A DNA stretch of 64,000 bases from JAGLWW01 sp964640225 (GTDB lineage Archaea; Aenigmatarchaeota; Aenigmatarchaeia; PWEA01; JAGHBM01): the NCBI GenBank assembly GCA_964640225.1, contig CAZXFI010000004.1:5151-69150 (forward strand), in the 5' to 3' direction. The notes beneath the pieces are model-generated. The model searched no databases. It was given only the letters and a program-made list of their open reading frames with translations, and was not told the origin of the DNA. Both the position numbers and the translations under genes were made by a program. Positions 33,780 through 43,005 of the stretch are shown piece after piece (within the stretch, counting starts at the first letter, position 1; every line of letters begins with the position of its first letter).

Positions 33780-35117
33780 ATGATGACTGGCATTTTCAAG
33801 GCTTACGACGTTAGGGGCAAGTACCCGGGCGAAATAAACGAGGACTGGGCCTTCAAAGTGGGCTCCGCTTTCGGCAGATTTATTCCCGGAAAAAAGGTTG
33901 TTATCGGGATGGATGCCAGGGAATCATCTCCTTCCATAAAGGAATGGGTTGTAAAAGGCCTTTTCAGCAGCGGGAAGGAGGTCGTGGACATAGGGCTCTG
34001 CAACACTCCCATGCTGTATTTTGCGGTGATAAAATGGCACGCGGAAGGGGGAGTGATGATAAGCGCCTCGCATAACCCCCCGGAGTTCAACGGGATAAAA
34101 ATGGTGAAAAACGAGAGGGGCCACGTACTGCAGATAGGAAAGGATTCGGGGATGAAGGAAATAGAAAAACTTGCCAACAACACGAAAGTCAAGGACGTCA
34201 GGGCTGAAAAGCAGGAGAAAAGCGTGCTGGAGGATTACTTGAACCATCTCCGTGGCAAACTTGAAAAAAATAAAGGGCTGAAAATAGCCGTGGACTACGG
34301 AAACGGGGTGGGAAGCATTTCGGCAAACCCCTTCTTTGAAAACACGGGATTCAATGTATTCCAGCTTTACACGGAACCAAAGTCTGACTTCCCGAACCAT
34401 GTCCCGAATCCCCACGTGAAGGAAAACTTCAGGGACCTCATAAATGAGGTTAAAAGAAGTGGCGCGGACCTGGGTATATTCTTTGATGGCGATGCCGACA
34501 GGGCCATACCGGTTGATGAAAATGGCACGGAACTGAGAGGGGACGTTCTGATTGGCATACTGGCCCTGGACGCTCTGGAAAAACATCCCGGCGAAAAAAT
34601 ATACTACGACCTGAGGTGCAGCAAAACCCTGGTGGAGGAAATCAAAAAAGCCGGGGGAATCCCGGTTAAAATGAAGGTCGGGAACCCCTACTACAAGGAA
34701 AGGCTCATAAAAGAGGGAGGAGTCATGGGTGCCGAGACCAGCGGGCACATAATGTACAAGGAAAACTACTGCATTGACGACGGGCTTTACGCCATGATTA
34801 ACCTGATTAACATCATGCTCAAGACAGGCAAAAAATTGTCCGAGCTCTCAAAACCCTTCATGAAATACTGGAAAACGTATGAAATAAACATAAAGGTAAG
34901 CGACAAGGAGGGTAAAATCAGGGAGGTGGAGAAATTCTACTCCCTGAAAAATGCCAGGATAGAAAAGATAGACGGGCTCACGGTAGAGTTTGACGACTGG
35001 TGGTTCAACATCAGGCCCTCAAACACCGAGGACCTGCTCCGCCTGAACCTTGAGGCCGACACCAAGGAACTCATGGAGGAGAAAAGGAAGGAAGTGGAGG
35101 GAATTATAAATTCCTGA
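33780..35117 (+). CDS. Phosphomannomutase / phosphoglucomutase
   Basis: 445 residues of the alpha-D-phosphohexomutase family. Start FKAYDVRGKYPGEI; active-site phosphoserine loop ISASHNPPEFNGIK; metal loop FFDGDADRAIPVD; sugar-specificity loop GAETSGHIMYK; phosphate loop RPSNTEDLLRLN. It interconverts hexose 1- and 6-phosphates for nucleotide-sugar supply. Two adjacent ATGs start it. galT follows. Confidence 0.92.
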   Translation: MMTGIFKAYDVRGKYPGEINEDWAFKVGSAFGRFIPGKKVVIGMDARESSPSIKEWVVKGLFSSGKEVVDIGLCNTPMLYFAVIKWHAEGGVMISASHNPPEFNGIKMVKNERGHVLQIGKDSGMKEIEKLANNTKVKDVRAEKQEKSVLEDYLNHLRGKLEKNKGLKIAVDYGNGVGSISANPFFENTGFNVFQLYTEPKSDFPNHVPNPHVKENFRDLINEVKRSGADLGIFFDGDADRAIPVDENGTELRGDVLIGILALDALEKHPGEKIYYDLRCSKTLVEEIKKAGGIPVKMKVGNPYYKERLIKEGGVMGAETSGHIMYKENYCIDDGLYAMINLINIMLKTGKKLSELSKPFMKYWKTYEINIKVSDKEGKIREVEKFYSLKNARIEKIDGLTVEFDDWWFNIRPSNTEDLLRLNLEADTKELMEEKRKEVEGIINS

Positions 35118-35139
35118 CTGCAATAATAAAGTGATTTGT

Positions 35140-36099
35140 ATGAACGAAATAAGAAAGGATTACATAGCGGAAAAGTATGTTATTTTTTCTCCAAAGAGAG
35201 CCAAGAGGCCCCATGCTTTCAGAAAATCCGGAAAGAAAAAAATATCTCCTGACAAGTGCCCTTTCTGCCCTGGAAACGAGAGCATGACGCCAAAGGCCAT
35301 AAAGCAGGTTCCGAATAAAAACTGGCGCGTCCGACTGATACCAAACAAATTCCCTGCTTTGTGTGAAATACCTTTCAAGGGCGAAGAGGGAAGCGGTTTT
35401 TTCAGGCATTACAGGCCTTACGGCTACCATGAAGTCCTTATAGAGACGCCGGAGCATGACAAGGAATTCCATGAGCTTTCGCAGAAACAGCTGGAGCTTT
35501 GTTTCAAAATAATGATAGAGCGTTACAAATATCTGCTCAAAAAGAAGGAGACGGTTTACGTCACGGTTTTCAAGAACAAGGGCAAGATGGCCGGGGCCTC
35601 CCTTGGCCACACACACTCCCAGATAATCGCCTCTCCCTTGTTTCCCAAAAAAATATCAGAAAAGATGCTGGCGGCTGAAAAGTATTATCACAGCGAGCAG
35701 AGATGCCCCTATTGTGACATAATAAAGAGTGAAAAGAAGAAGAAACAAAGGGTTGTCGCGGAGAACAGCGAGTTTATCGCAATCTGCCCCTACGCCTCAA
35801 CTTGGCCTTACGAAACCTGGCTGTTCCCAAAGAAGCATGTTCATGACATCTCCTGCCTGAACAAAAGCCAGCTGGAATGCATGATAAAGATGCTCAAAAA
35901 CATTTTAAAGAAATACACGGAACTTTTCGGCGACCTGCCATATCACATAGTTTACAATTCCTTCCCTGAATCTGACTTCTGGCACTTCCATGTGGAGATT
36001 TTCCCGAAGCTGAAAATTTACGGGGGATTTGAATACTTCGGGCTTTACATCAACGAGGTTCTGCCCGAGTATGCGGCAAAGAAACTCAAATTCCGATGA
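35140..36099 (+). CDS. galT: Galactose-1-phosphate uridylyltransferase-like (HIT superfamily)
   Basis: 319 residues from ATG 35140. N-terminal zinc Cys pair CPFCPGNE; catalytic-site region GHTHSQIIASPLFP where GalT has HPH; here the triad reads HTH. Later CPYCDI and WHFHVEIFPKL match the C-terminal HIT half. It transfers UMP (or another NMP) between hexose-1-phosphates. Its precise sugar is not certain. It overlaps the convergent ABC permease by 14 bp. Confidence 0.85.
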   Translation: MNEIRKDYIAEKYVIFSPKRAKRPHAFRKSGKKKISPDKCPFCPGNESMTPKAIKQVPNKNWRVRLIPNKFPALCEIPFKGEEGSGFFRHYRPYGYHEVLIETPEHDKEFHELSQKQLELCFKIMIERYKYLLKKKETVYVTVFKNKGKMAGASLGHTHSQIIASPLFPKKISEKMLAAEKYYHSEQRCPYCDIIKSEKKKKQRVVAENSEFIAICPYASTWPYETWLFPKKHVHDISCLNKSQLECMIKMLKNILKKYTELFGDLPYHIVYNSFPESDFWHFHVEIFPKLKIYGGFEYFGLYINEVLPEYAAKKLKFR

Positions 36100-36889
36100 G
36101 CATCGCCCTGTTCTTGACCCATCTGAAGGTCAGGTAACCCAGAAGAGGCCCGATTATCGCGAGAACACCTATGTACAAAATCTGCGGTGCTATATCAAAC
36201 AGTCCGGCGCCGTGAAGCCCTATCGCCCTTCCCGCGTTGATTGCCTGGGTGGTGGGTAGCAGGGAAAGCATATTCCTTATAGGCTCCGGGTATACTTCCA
36301 CGGGATAATGGACGCCGGAAATCAGATAAAGCAGTTCAGTCAGCACTATTGCGAAATCCGCGATACCCTCTCTCCATGCCCCCAGCGAAGCTATTACAAT
36401 CCCTATGCCGGAAAATGCCATGAACGTCAAAACCAAGAATACAAATGTCAGCAAAATACTCCCCTTGTATGCGAAACCGAACATCAAAGTTGCTATGGTT
36501 ATTATAATCAGGTTGCTTATAAGGGCTCTTATCACGCTCACCCCTATTTTGCCGTAAAGGTACGATATCTTGTTCAGGGGAGATATCATTATGTAAGGCA
36601 AAACTCTTCTGTGTTTGTCCTCTGCAAAAGCGAAAGAAATTTGCCAGCCTATTCCCTGTTTTATAACAATCCAAAAAAGCGAGCCCGTGAGCAGGAAAGT
36701 TATATAATTTCCGCTTGTCAAATCCCCCACTCCCTGGAATCCGCCGGCAAATACGGTTCTCCAAACGAGAACGAATCCGAAGAAGCCTATGAGCGTGAAC
36801 AGCACGTCCCATACTATCCTTTCTTTCCACCTGTAATACCTCTTTGTTTCGGCAACGAACATTATTCTTAAGTCTTTAAAAAATCTCAT
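36086..36889 (-). CDS. ABC-2 type transporter permease
   Basis: 267 residues with six membrane helices and the ABC-2 signature near YLISGVHYPVEVYPEPIRNMLSLLPTTQAINAGR-type loop. Works with the ATPase gene just upstream (4-bp overlap). Such pairs export drugs, lipids or polysaccharides; substrate unknown. Confidence 0.9.
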   Translation of the reverse strand: MRFFKDLRIMFVAETKRYYRWKERIVWDVLFTLIGFFGFVLVWRTVFAGGFQGVGDLTSGNYITFLLTGSLFWIVIKQGIGWQISFAFAEDKHRRVLPYIMISPLNKISYLYGKIGVSVIRALISNLIIITIATLMFGFAYKGSILLTFVFLVLTFMAFSGIGIVIASLGAWREGIADFAIVLTELLYLISGVHYPVEVYPEPIRNMLSLLPTTQAINAGRAIGLHGAGLFDIAPQILYIGVLAIIGPLLGYLTFRWVKNRAMLIGI

Positions 36890-37896
36890 TTTACCAGCCT
36901 CGATTTTGTCAAGTGTATGAAAATATCCTCAAGAGTGGGCTCATCCGTCCTTATTGACAGTATTTCCACCTTGTTTTTTCTGAGTTTAGTTATCACGTCA
37001 TCGCACCTGTCCAGAGTCTTTACTATAACCCTTAGCTTGTCCTCGTCTTCCACCCAATGGGCGCTTTCCACGTACTTCAGTTTGTTTATTTTTTCTATGG
37101 CCCTGTTGCTTATCTCCTTCAGGCTCATCTTAAGAATGCATTCCCCTTTGAGTAGATTCTTCAGATTCTGCGGGGTGTCTATTTTGATTATCTTTCCGTT
37201 GTTTATTACGGCCACCCTGTCGCAAAGGTAATCGGCCTCTTCCATGTAGTGTGTTGTCAAGAGTATGGTAAGTTTTTCCTTTCTGTTCAGCTTTTTGAGG
37301 AAATTTCTTACCTTGAGGGATATGTGCGGGTCCAGCCCTATCGTTGGCTCGTCCAGGAAAAGTATTGAAGGCGAGTTCAGGAGGGCCCTGGCCAGCTTGA
37401 ACCTCATCAGCTCTCCGGTAGAGCATCTGTCCATGTAAGTTTCCTTCTTGTTCTCTATCTCAAAGAACTTCATATATTTCCTTATTTTCTTTTCGCTGTC
37501 CTTTACCCCGTATATCTGGGCATAAAGCTCCAGGTTGTATTTTCCTTTCAGCTGCCAGAACATTTCCCCTCTTGCAAACACGGCGTTTATATTGCCTCTT
37601 ATGCCGTCCAGTTCTTCAGGCACACGCTTTCCCAAAACACTGATACTGCCTTTATCCGGCTTCATCAGGCCCGTTATTATTTTTATAAGGGTTGTTTTTC
37701 CGGAACCGTTGGGACCCAGAAGCCCGAATATCTCTCCCTCGTTTACTTCAAAAGAAATATTCCTTAGGACTTGTAAATATTCTCTTGGATACGTTCGCCT
37801 GAATAAGCCTAATAAAGGGCCTCTTTTGTTTGTTATTACTTTCTTGCCATTGTCCCTGAATTTCTTGTATACGTTATGAACTTCCATAACCGGCAT
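36886..37896 (-). CDS. ABC transporter ATP-binding protein
   Basis: 336 residues. Walker A GPNGSGKTT, signature STGELMRFKLARALL, Walker B SILFLDEPTIGLDP, H-loop TTHYMEEAD. A C-terminal DUF4162-like extension (about 235-336) is typical of DrrA-type exporters. It drives the ABC-2 permease encoded next. Confidence 0.93.
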   Translation of the reverse strand: MPVMEVHNVYKKFRDNGKKVITNKRGPLLGLFRRTYPREYLQVLRNISFEVNEGEIFGLLGPNGSGKTTLIKIITGLMKPDKGSISVLGKRVPEELDGIRGNINAVFARGEMFWQLKGKYNLELYAQIYGVKDSEKKIRKYMKFFEIENKKETYMDRCSTGELMRFKLARALLNSPSILFLDEPTIGLDPHISLKVRNFLKKLNRKEKLTILLTTHYMEEADYLCDRVAVINNGKIIKIDTPQNLKNLLKGECILKMSLKEISNRAIEKINKLKYVESAHWVEDEDKLRVIVKTLDRCDDVITKLRKNKVEILSIRTDEPTLEDIFIHLTKSRLVK

Positions 37897-37925
37897 AAAA
37901 ACACCCTGAATAGAAGACGAAGAAG

Positions 37926-38063
37926 TTATTTCTTGAATTTTCTTTTTTCTTCCGGAAGTATAAGCGTCCCTAGCATTTTTTCCTCGGGAAAAACTTCATC
38001 TTCCCATTTTATATGAATTTCATCCAAATCAAACTCCTTCTTTAACCTGGGCTCTTTGCTCAT
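37926..38063 (-). CDS. Small unrecognised protein (45 aa)
   Basis: 45 residues from ATG 38063, starting MSKEPRLKKEFDLDEIHIKW and ending with a basic KRKFKK. No known motif. It sits alone between lhr and the ABC genes on the same strand, with a TTTAACC/TATTATAC promoter-like stretch upstream. Codon use looks ordinary for a short coding gene. Confidence 0.5.
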   Translation of the reverse strand: MSKEPRLKKEFDLDEIHIKWEDEVFPEEKMLGTLILPEEKRKFKK

Positions 38064-38102
38064 TAGACCGTATAATATTGGTTAAAGAGATTAAAATATT
38101 TT

Positions 38103-40931
38103 CTAATTCCAGAATCTCTTGGTTTTTGCGAAGTTTCTCTCGGCATTCAGTATCTCTTTAAGGAAATCGTCCTCGTTTTCCTTCTGTTTCGCCAGGATTC
38201 TTATGGCAGTGTCCGGTCCAACCCCCCTTCCGGCAAGGGCCGTTATCACTTTTTTCCCGTAGGTGAGAACCAGGTCCGCGCTGTCTTCCATCCTCTCCAG
38301 CTCTTTTTTTTCCTCGTCCCCGAGCTCCTTTCCCTCAACGTTTTTCTTTATTATCTTTTCCTTTTCTTTTTCATGCGGCTTTATTACAGCTATAAGCCTG
38401 CTTCCGCACACCGGGCACTCGGGGTCCTTTTTTATCATCCTCACTGTCTCCGTGACAGAGTACTGGCCGCATTTCATGCACGCAAGCCTCACCCTTGTGT
38501 TAAGCAGCCTGTGCTTGAATACCGTGAATATTTCCCTCTCGGGCTTCTCTGGCCCGACCAGCTCCCTGAACTGGTACTCCACTCCAGTCTTTCCCATGGG
38601 GGAAAGCTTCGCTTTGTCGTCAACAACCACCTTTATCTCCTTGTTCTTTATTTTGCTGAAAATATCCCTGGCTCCCTCCACGTCAAGCTTCTCCATGTAT
38701 ACTTCCCTTCTGGCCTCGTCAAACACCGGACTTCCCCGGTAGGAGTCTATCATCTTGGCCATGTTCATCTTGTCCCACCTGGCCTCCCTTGTTATTGCCC
38801 CGAACCTCTTGGCCACGTGAATAAAACGCCAACGGAACATCTGTGTCCTGTCTATTATGTTGTCTATTATCAGTTCAAAATCCTCCTCCGTGTTGTCCTT
38901 TATTGACTTGAGAACGGATTCCTTTGAAACTCCCTGAATCATAATCCTGTAAGGGTCGTTTTTTATGCCCACGCTTTTCCCCAGTTCCGAGGTAAGCAAT
39001 GCGGAGAAAAACCTGCTTAAAGTCTGGTTCACCAGGGAGCCGAAGCAGGAATGTATAACAACGAAATCCTTGTCACCCTCTATGAGAACTGTCTTGTCGT
39101 CCGGCACCGCCTTTTTGCTCTTGACCTGCTCCCTTATGTAGCCTATGATTTTTTTGCACGAATCCGGGGATATGGGATATTTTTTCCTTATGTTCTCCAC
39201 CAGTTTTTCCTCGCTCATTTTCCTGCCAATGTTTTCCTTTATGTTTCTTCTCAGCTCGCCCACTTCCTGGGCTATTCCCCTTGTCACGGGAATCAGCTCG
39301 CCCTCCCATGCCGGCACGGCCGAGGTTATGTCATCCACGGGCTCAACGAAAACCTTGCCCCCGTAGGCGGACAATATCCTCCATGGGCTTCCCTTCACTA
39401 TGAAGGTTGTCCCGGTCTCGCCGTGCTCCGCGACAAAAGCCTCGTCCAGCACACCCACTTCCCTGTTTTCTATGTTGTCTATGACCCTGTACTGGTAAAC
39501 GTCCGGTATGGTGGAGAGATTCTCATAGTAGTAACGCCAGGACTTTCTTCTCCTCTTTATTCCTGTGTCCAGGTAAACCACCCTCAGAATCTCCATGAAC
39601 TTGAGCACCCTGGAAAAATCCTGCTTTCCCAATTCTCTGTAGAGATAGGAGCCCTTTATTATCTCGTAAGCCTCCTTCCAGTCTATCCCGTACCTGTCAA
39701 GGGCCAAACCCACTATCTGGTGGGAAAGCACGTCCCATGCCAGGTCATGGAAACCCGTTTCCTCAAGCTCCCCTGCCATGGCCTTCCTTGCTATGACGCC
39801 GGCCTCCAGTATGTCGTCCCTGTCCGCGGCAATTATTACCCCCCTGCTCTTCCTATCTATGCTGTGGCCGCTCCTTCCGACTCTCTGGACCAGCTTGGAG
39901 ACCTGCCTGGGGCTCATGTACTGGACGACCTGCTCCACGGTTCCCACATCTATTCCAAGCTCCAGGGAAGACGTGCATATCAGTGCGTTCAAGTCGCCGT
40001 TCTTGAACATGTCCTCGGCCTGTATCCTCACGTCCTTGCTCAGGGAGCTGTGGTGTATGCCGTGTCCGTCGTATTCCAGCGTTCTCAACCGGGAGGAAAG
40101 AACCTCGGCCGCCTCCCTTGTGTTGGTGAACACCAGGGACTTGTTCTCCTTTATGAGGTTGTGTATCTTTCTTAGCCTGGCCGTGGCCTCCGGACCCAGG
40201 AATATTTTCTCCCCCAGTTTCCTGTCTTCATCGTCCGGGTCCGGGGATATGACTTCTATTTCATAGTCCTTGCTGCTGAGAGCCCTGACTATTTCCACTT
40301 CCTGTCCCAGGAAATTCGCGACCTTTTCCGGGGAACCCACCGTGGCGGAAAGCCCTATTATCTGGAAGTTTTTGGAAAGCTGCCTCAGCCTTTCCAGGGC
40401 AACGCTGAGCTGGGTGCCTCTCTTGCTGCCCACGAGTTCGTGTATCTCGTCTATTATAACCCACCTTACGTTGGAGAGGTTTTCCTTCATCCTTGTCCCG
40501 GGGAGAATTGCCTGGAGGGTTTCCGGAGTTGATATCAAAATATCGGGCGGGAATTCGGACTGCTTGCTTCTTTCGTACTGTGTCGTATCGCCGTGCCTCA
40601 CTGACATGTCTATGTCCAGCTTGTTTCCCCACCAGAGCAGGCGCTTGAACATATCCCTGTTGAGGGAACGGAGCGGGCATATGTACAAAACGGATATGGG
40701 CTCGGGCTTCTCCTTGAGCCAGAGGGAGAATATGGGGAGCATGACGGATTCAGTTTTTCCCATGCCCGTTCCCGCTATGGTCAGGATATTCTTCCCCGTG
40801 AGTATCTTGGGCACGGAGAGATTCTGCACCTGGGTCGCGCTCCCGAACCTTTCCTTTGCCAGGGCTTCCACCTTGGGGTGCAGGATGTCAAACACGTCTT
40901 TCCTAATCTGGTTTTCTTTTTTCTTGGCCAT
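38103..40931 (-). CDS. lhr: Lhr-type superfamily 2 helicase
   Basis: 942 residues. Q-motif region, Walker A AGTGMGKTE at 53-61, DEIHEL box in WVIIDEIHELVG, SATVGSPE, and motif VI QRVGRSGHSIDRKS. The winged-helix and Lhr core follow, then a C-terminal four-Cys zinc site (CMKCGQYSV ... CPVCGSRL). Lhr helicases unwind DNA or RNA:DNA hybrids in repair. Ribosome site AAGGTGA. A 19-bp palindrome lies in its promoter. Confidence 0.92.
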   Translation of the reverse strand: MAKKKENQIRKDVFDILHPKVEALAKERFGSATQVQNLSVPKILTGKNILTIAGTGMGKTESVMLPIFSLWLKEKPEPISVLYICPLRSLNRDMFKRLLWWGNKLDIDMSVRHGDTTQYERSKQSEFPPDILISTPETLQAILPGTRMKENLSNVRWVIIDEIHELVGSKRGTQLSVALERLRQLSKNFQIIGLSATVGSPEKVANFLGQEVEIVRALSSKDYEIEVISPDPDDEDRKLGEKIFLGPEATARLRKIHNLIKENKSLVFTNTREAAEVLSSRLRTLEYDGHGIHHSSLSKDVRIQAEDMFKNGDLNALICTSSLELGIDVGTVEQVVQYMSPRQVSKLVQRVGRSGHSIDRKSRGVIIAADRDDILEAGVIARKAMAGELEETGFHDLAWDVLSHQIVGLALDRYGIDWKEAYEIIKGSYLYRELGKQDFSRVLKFMEILRVVYLDTGIKRRRKSWRYYYENLSTIPDVYQYRVIDNIENREVGVLDEAFVAEHGETGTTFIVKGSPWRILSAYGGKVFVEPVDDITSAVPAWEGELIPVTRGIAQEVGELRRNIKENIGRKMSEEKLVENIRKKYPISPDSCKKIIGYIREQVKSKKAVPDDKTVLIEGDKDFVVIHSCFGSLVNQTLSRFFSALLTSELGKSVGIKNDPYRIMIQGVSKESVLKSIKDNTEEDFELIIDNIIDRTQMFRWRFIHVAKRFGAITREARWDKMNMAKMIDSYRGSPVFDEARREVYMEKLDVEGARDIFSKIKNKEIKVVVDDKAKLSPMGKTGVEYQFRELVGPEKPEREIFTVFKHRLLNTRVRLACMKCGQYSVTETVRMIKKDPECPVCGSRLIAVIKPHEKEKEKIIKKNVEGKELGDEEKKELERMEDSADLVLTYGKKVITALAGRGVGPDTAIRILAKQKENEDDFLKEILNAERNFAKTKRFWN

Positions 40932-40943
40932 GATTTCACCTTT

Positions 40944-40962
40944 AATATAACAGTGTTATATT
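40944..40962. promoter_or_regulatory. Perfect 19-bp palindrome in the lhr promoter
   Basis: AATATAACA-G-TGTTATATT has 9-base arms around one central base. It lies 13 bases upstream of the lhr ATG, between the TATA-like CGTATAAAAATA and the Shine-Dalgarno, where a repressor would block initiation. It shares TATAAC/GTTATA half-sites with the palindrome before polB. Confidence 0.45.
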
Positions 40963-41070
40963 TTTATACGCAAGCTTTTCCAGTGAGATAATAATACGTA
41001 AGAAGCCATAAAAAGGTTTTGGCCTGCGGGTCGTGATAGAAATTTAAAAAACCGGCCCGAAAAATACACT

Positions 41071-41694
41071 ATGAAAAAGATTGACAGGCTTGTTGATTTT
41101 CTGGAAAAGAAATACGGCTACCCGGAAACAGGAGGGAACAAGTTCCGGCTCCTTATCTACACGGTGCTCTCCCAGAGGACAAGGGACCAGAACACCAGAA
41201 AGGCGTCAAAACAGTTGTTCTCCGTTGCCAAAACTCCCGAAGCCGTTTGCAGCCTTCCTCTAAAAAAGATAGAAAAACTTGTCAGGCCTTCGGGACCTTA
41301 CAGGCAGAAAGCCCGGCGCATAAGGGATATTTCCCGGATAGTCCTGGATGATTATAAAGGGCGGATCCCGGACTCAAGAGAGGAACTGATGAAACTTCCC
41401 GGCGTGGGTTACAAGACGGCAGACATAGTCCTGTCCTACGGCTTCGGCGTTCCGACCATAGCGGTGGACACGCACGTGAACAGGATACCCAAGAGGATAG
41501 GAATTGTGGACATGAAGGCCGGGGTGGAGGAAGTCAGGAAAACTCTGGAAAAACTTGTAAAGGGAAAAAAAAGGTTCATTATTAATCTGGGGCTGGTTAG
41601 GTTCGGGCAGGAAACATGCAGGCCCCTGAACCCGAAATGCAAAGAATGCGAACTGAACAAGATATGTAATTACTACAGGGGCGTTGCCAAATGA
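41071..41694 (+). CDS. nth: Endonuclease III
   Basis: 207 residues. The helix-hairpin-helix LPGVGYKTADIVLSYGFGVPTIAVDTHVNRI holds the catalytic lysine and aspartate (K in GYKTA, D in AVDTH). The C-terminal [4Fe-4S] cluster is C-x6-C-x2-C-x5-C (CRPLNPKCKECELNKIC). It removes oxidised pyrimidines in base excision repair. Divergent from lhr; the next gene overlaps by ATGA. Confidence 0.93.
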   Translation: MKKIDRLVDFLEKKYGYPETGGNKFRLLIYTVLSQRTRDQNTRKASKQLFSVAKTPEAVCSLPLKKIEKLVRPSGPYRQKARRIRDISRIVLDDYKGRIPDSREELMKLPGVGYKTADIVLSYGFGVPTIAVDTHVNRIPKRIGIVDMKAGVEEVRKTLEKLVKGKKRFIINLGLVRFGQETCRPLNPKCKECELNKICNYYRGVAK

Positions 41695-41906
41695 AACACA
41701 GCCTCAAGATAGGGCTTTTAATAGGTGTTACCATGGCTTCGGTTTCCTCCCTTATCCTCAGGTTTGTCCCTGTTAACTACTGGACTATTGTATGCGTTCT
41801 TTACCTCTACACTCTGGTGGGCGCATTGACTTCTTATTTCGTCCACATTAATCTGGTAAAGAGAATAAAAAAAGAGAAAAAGTATGATGTTGCCTGGTTT
41901 GACTAG
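41691..41906 (+). CDS. Small two-helix membrane protein
   Basis: 71 residues. Two hydrophobic helices (about 6-25 and 30-52) followed by a basic tail (KRIKKEKKYDVAWFD). ATG overlaps the nth stop. No known family; ends with a 4-bp overlap with the convergent gene. Confidence 0.6.
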   Translation: MKHSLKIGLLIGVTMASVSSLILRFVPVNYWTIVCVLYLYTLVGALTSYFVHINLVKRIKKEKKYDVAWFD

Positions 41907-42886
41907 TCGTTGGGCTCGCCCGGTGTGGGATTCGTCTCCTCTATGCTTCCTGTGCCGTCCGGTATTCTGGACCATGACTTTCCCGGTGTGCTTGCCCCGT
42001 AGGCCAGCTCATCCACCAGTTTGTCCCCGTTGTCGTAAAGCTTTATCTCGTCGCCGCCGTTCGTCAGCGAAGGCCACGAGCCGCTCCACTCGCACCCGTA
42101 AGCTCCGTCCTTGTCTCCTGATATAAAGTACATATATTCCCCGGGCTCCAGGATTGTCCCCGCGGGTATCACGAGGTTGCTACCGTCCCTGATTTCCCAG
42201 TTGCCTATGTCCACTTCCAAGTCCCCGTAGTTGTAAACCTCTATGAACTCGTCCCCGGAATCCGTGAAGTTTCCGTCTTGATTGTAGTCCTGGGTTCCGT
42301 TCGGGTCAGGAAGAAGCTCGTTTACGGCTATCTTCTCGCCTGAGGTCACGTTCTCCGTGCCCGGTATGTTCATATAATCCTGCTTTATCTTTTCCATTCT
42401 CCGGAGTTCTTCCTCAAGCAACTCTTTGGCCTCGCCGTATTTTTCCACGTTCCCCCTGGTTATCTCCTCTGTATCTCCCATCTCCTTTGTCTTCTCCAGA
42501 TAACCATCGGGGCTTGTGAAGGTTTCTGTTATCTTTGTCCCTGTCCTGTTGACAACAAGGCTGTAGTCCTGTGCCATGAGTTCCCATTTGGTGAAATCAG
42601 AAGTCTGCTCCACCACCACCTTCCTGTCGGGCCTTGTAAGCTCCTGATATATGCATTCGGAAGTGATTTTTATGGTGAATTTTCCGAAAGGCGTCTGGAA
42701 GGTTTGCTCAAATTTCTCGTCCGTGATAAGCCGGGAAAGCTCTCCTGGTATGTCATTTATGTCGCTCATGTTCAGGACCGTTGTTCCTATGGGTTCGTAG
42801 TCCAGAGAAATCGTTGAGGCAACGAAAGGAACCGATGCCAGGCCTGCTACGATTGAGGCTATTATTGCTATGTCACTTAGATTCAT
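41903..42886 (-). CDS. Secreted protein with lamin-tail domain
   Basis: 327 residues. A hydrophobic N-terminus (about 5-24) acts as signal or anchor. The C-terminal third is a lamin-tail domain (LTD): VNELLPDPNG, DEFIEVYNYGDLEVDIGNWEIRD, then EPGEYMYFISGD and GGDEIKLYDNGDKLVDELAY. Asp/Asn-rich DYNQDGNFTDSGDE resembles a calcium loop. Several N-x-S/T sequons suggest N-glycosylation on the cell surface. Role unknown. Confidence 0.75.
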   Translation of the reverse strand: MNLSDIAIIASIVAGLASVPFVASTISLDYEPIGTTVLNMSDINDIPGELSRLITDEKFEQTFQTPFGKFTIKITSECIYQELTRPDRKVVVEQTSDFTKWELMAQDYSLVVNRTGTKITETFTSPDGYLEKTKEMGDTEEITRGNVEKYGEAKELLEEELRRMEKIKQDYMNIPGTENVTSGEKIAVNELLPDPNGTQDYNQDGNFTDSGDEFIEVYNYGDLEVDIGNWEIRDGSNLVIPAGTILEPGEYMYFISGDKDGAYGCEWSGSWPSLTNGGDEIKLYDNGDKLVDELAYGASTPGKSWSRIPDGTGSIEETNPTPGEPND

Positions 42887-43005
42887 TTCAAATCCTCTTC
42901 ACAGTTTTAATAACAAATGCAGGTTATTTTTTATAAAACTTTGGTTGAAAAAACAAACTTACCGAAGCAAAAAGTTTCATATATAATGTCCGCGTATATT
43001 TTCTT

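Noticed and set aside
39051..40175. Long open frame antisense to lhr
   Set aside because: It mirrors the codon pattern of the helicase gene on the other strand and encodes no recognisable motif.
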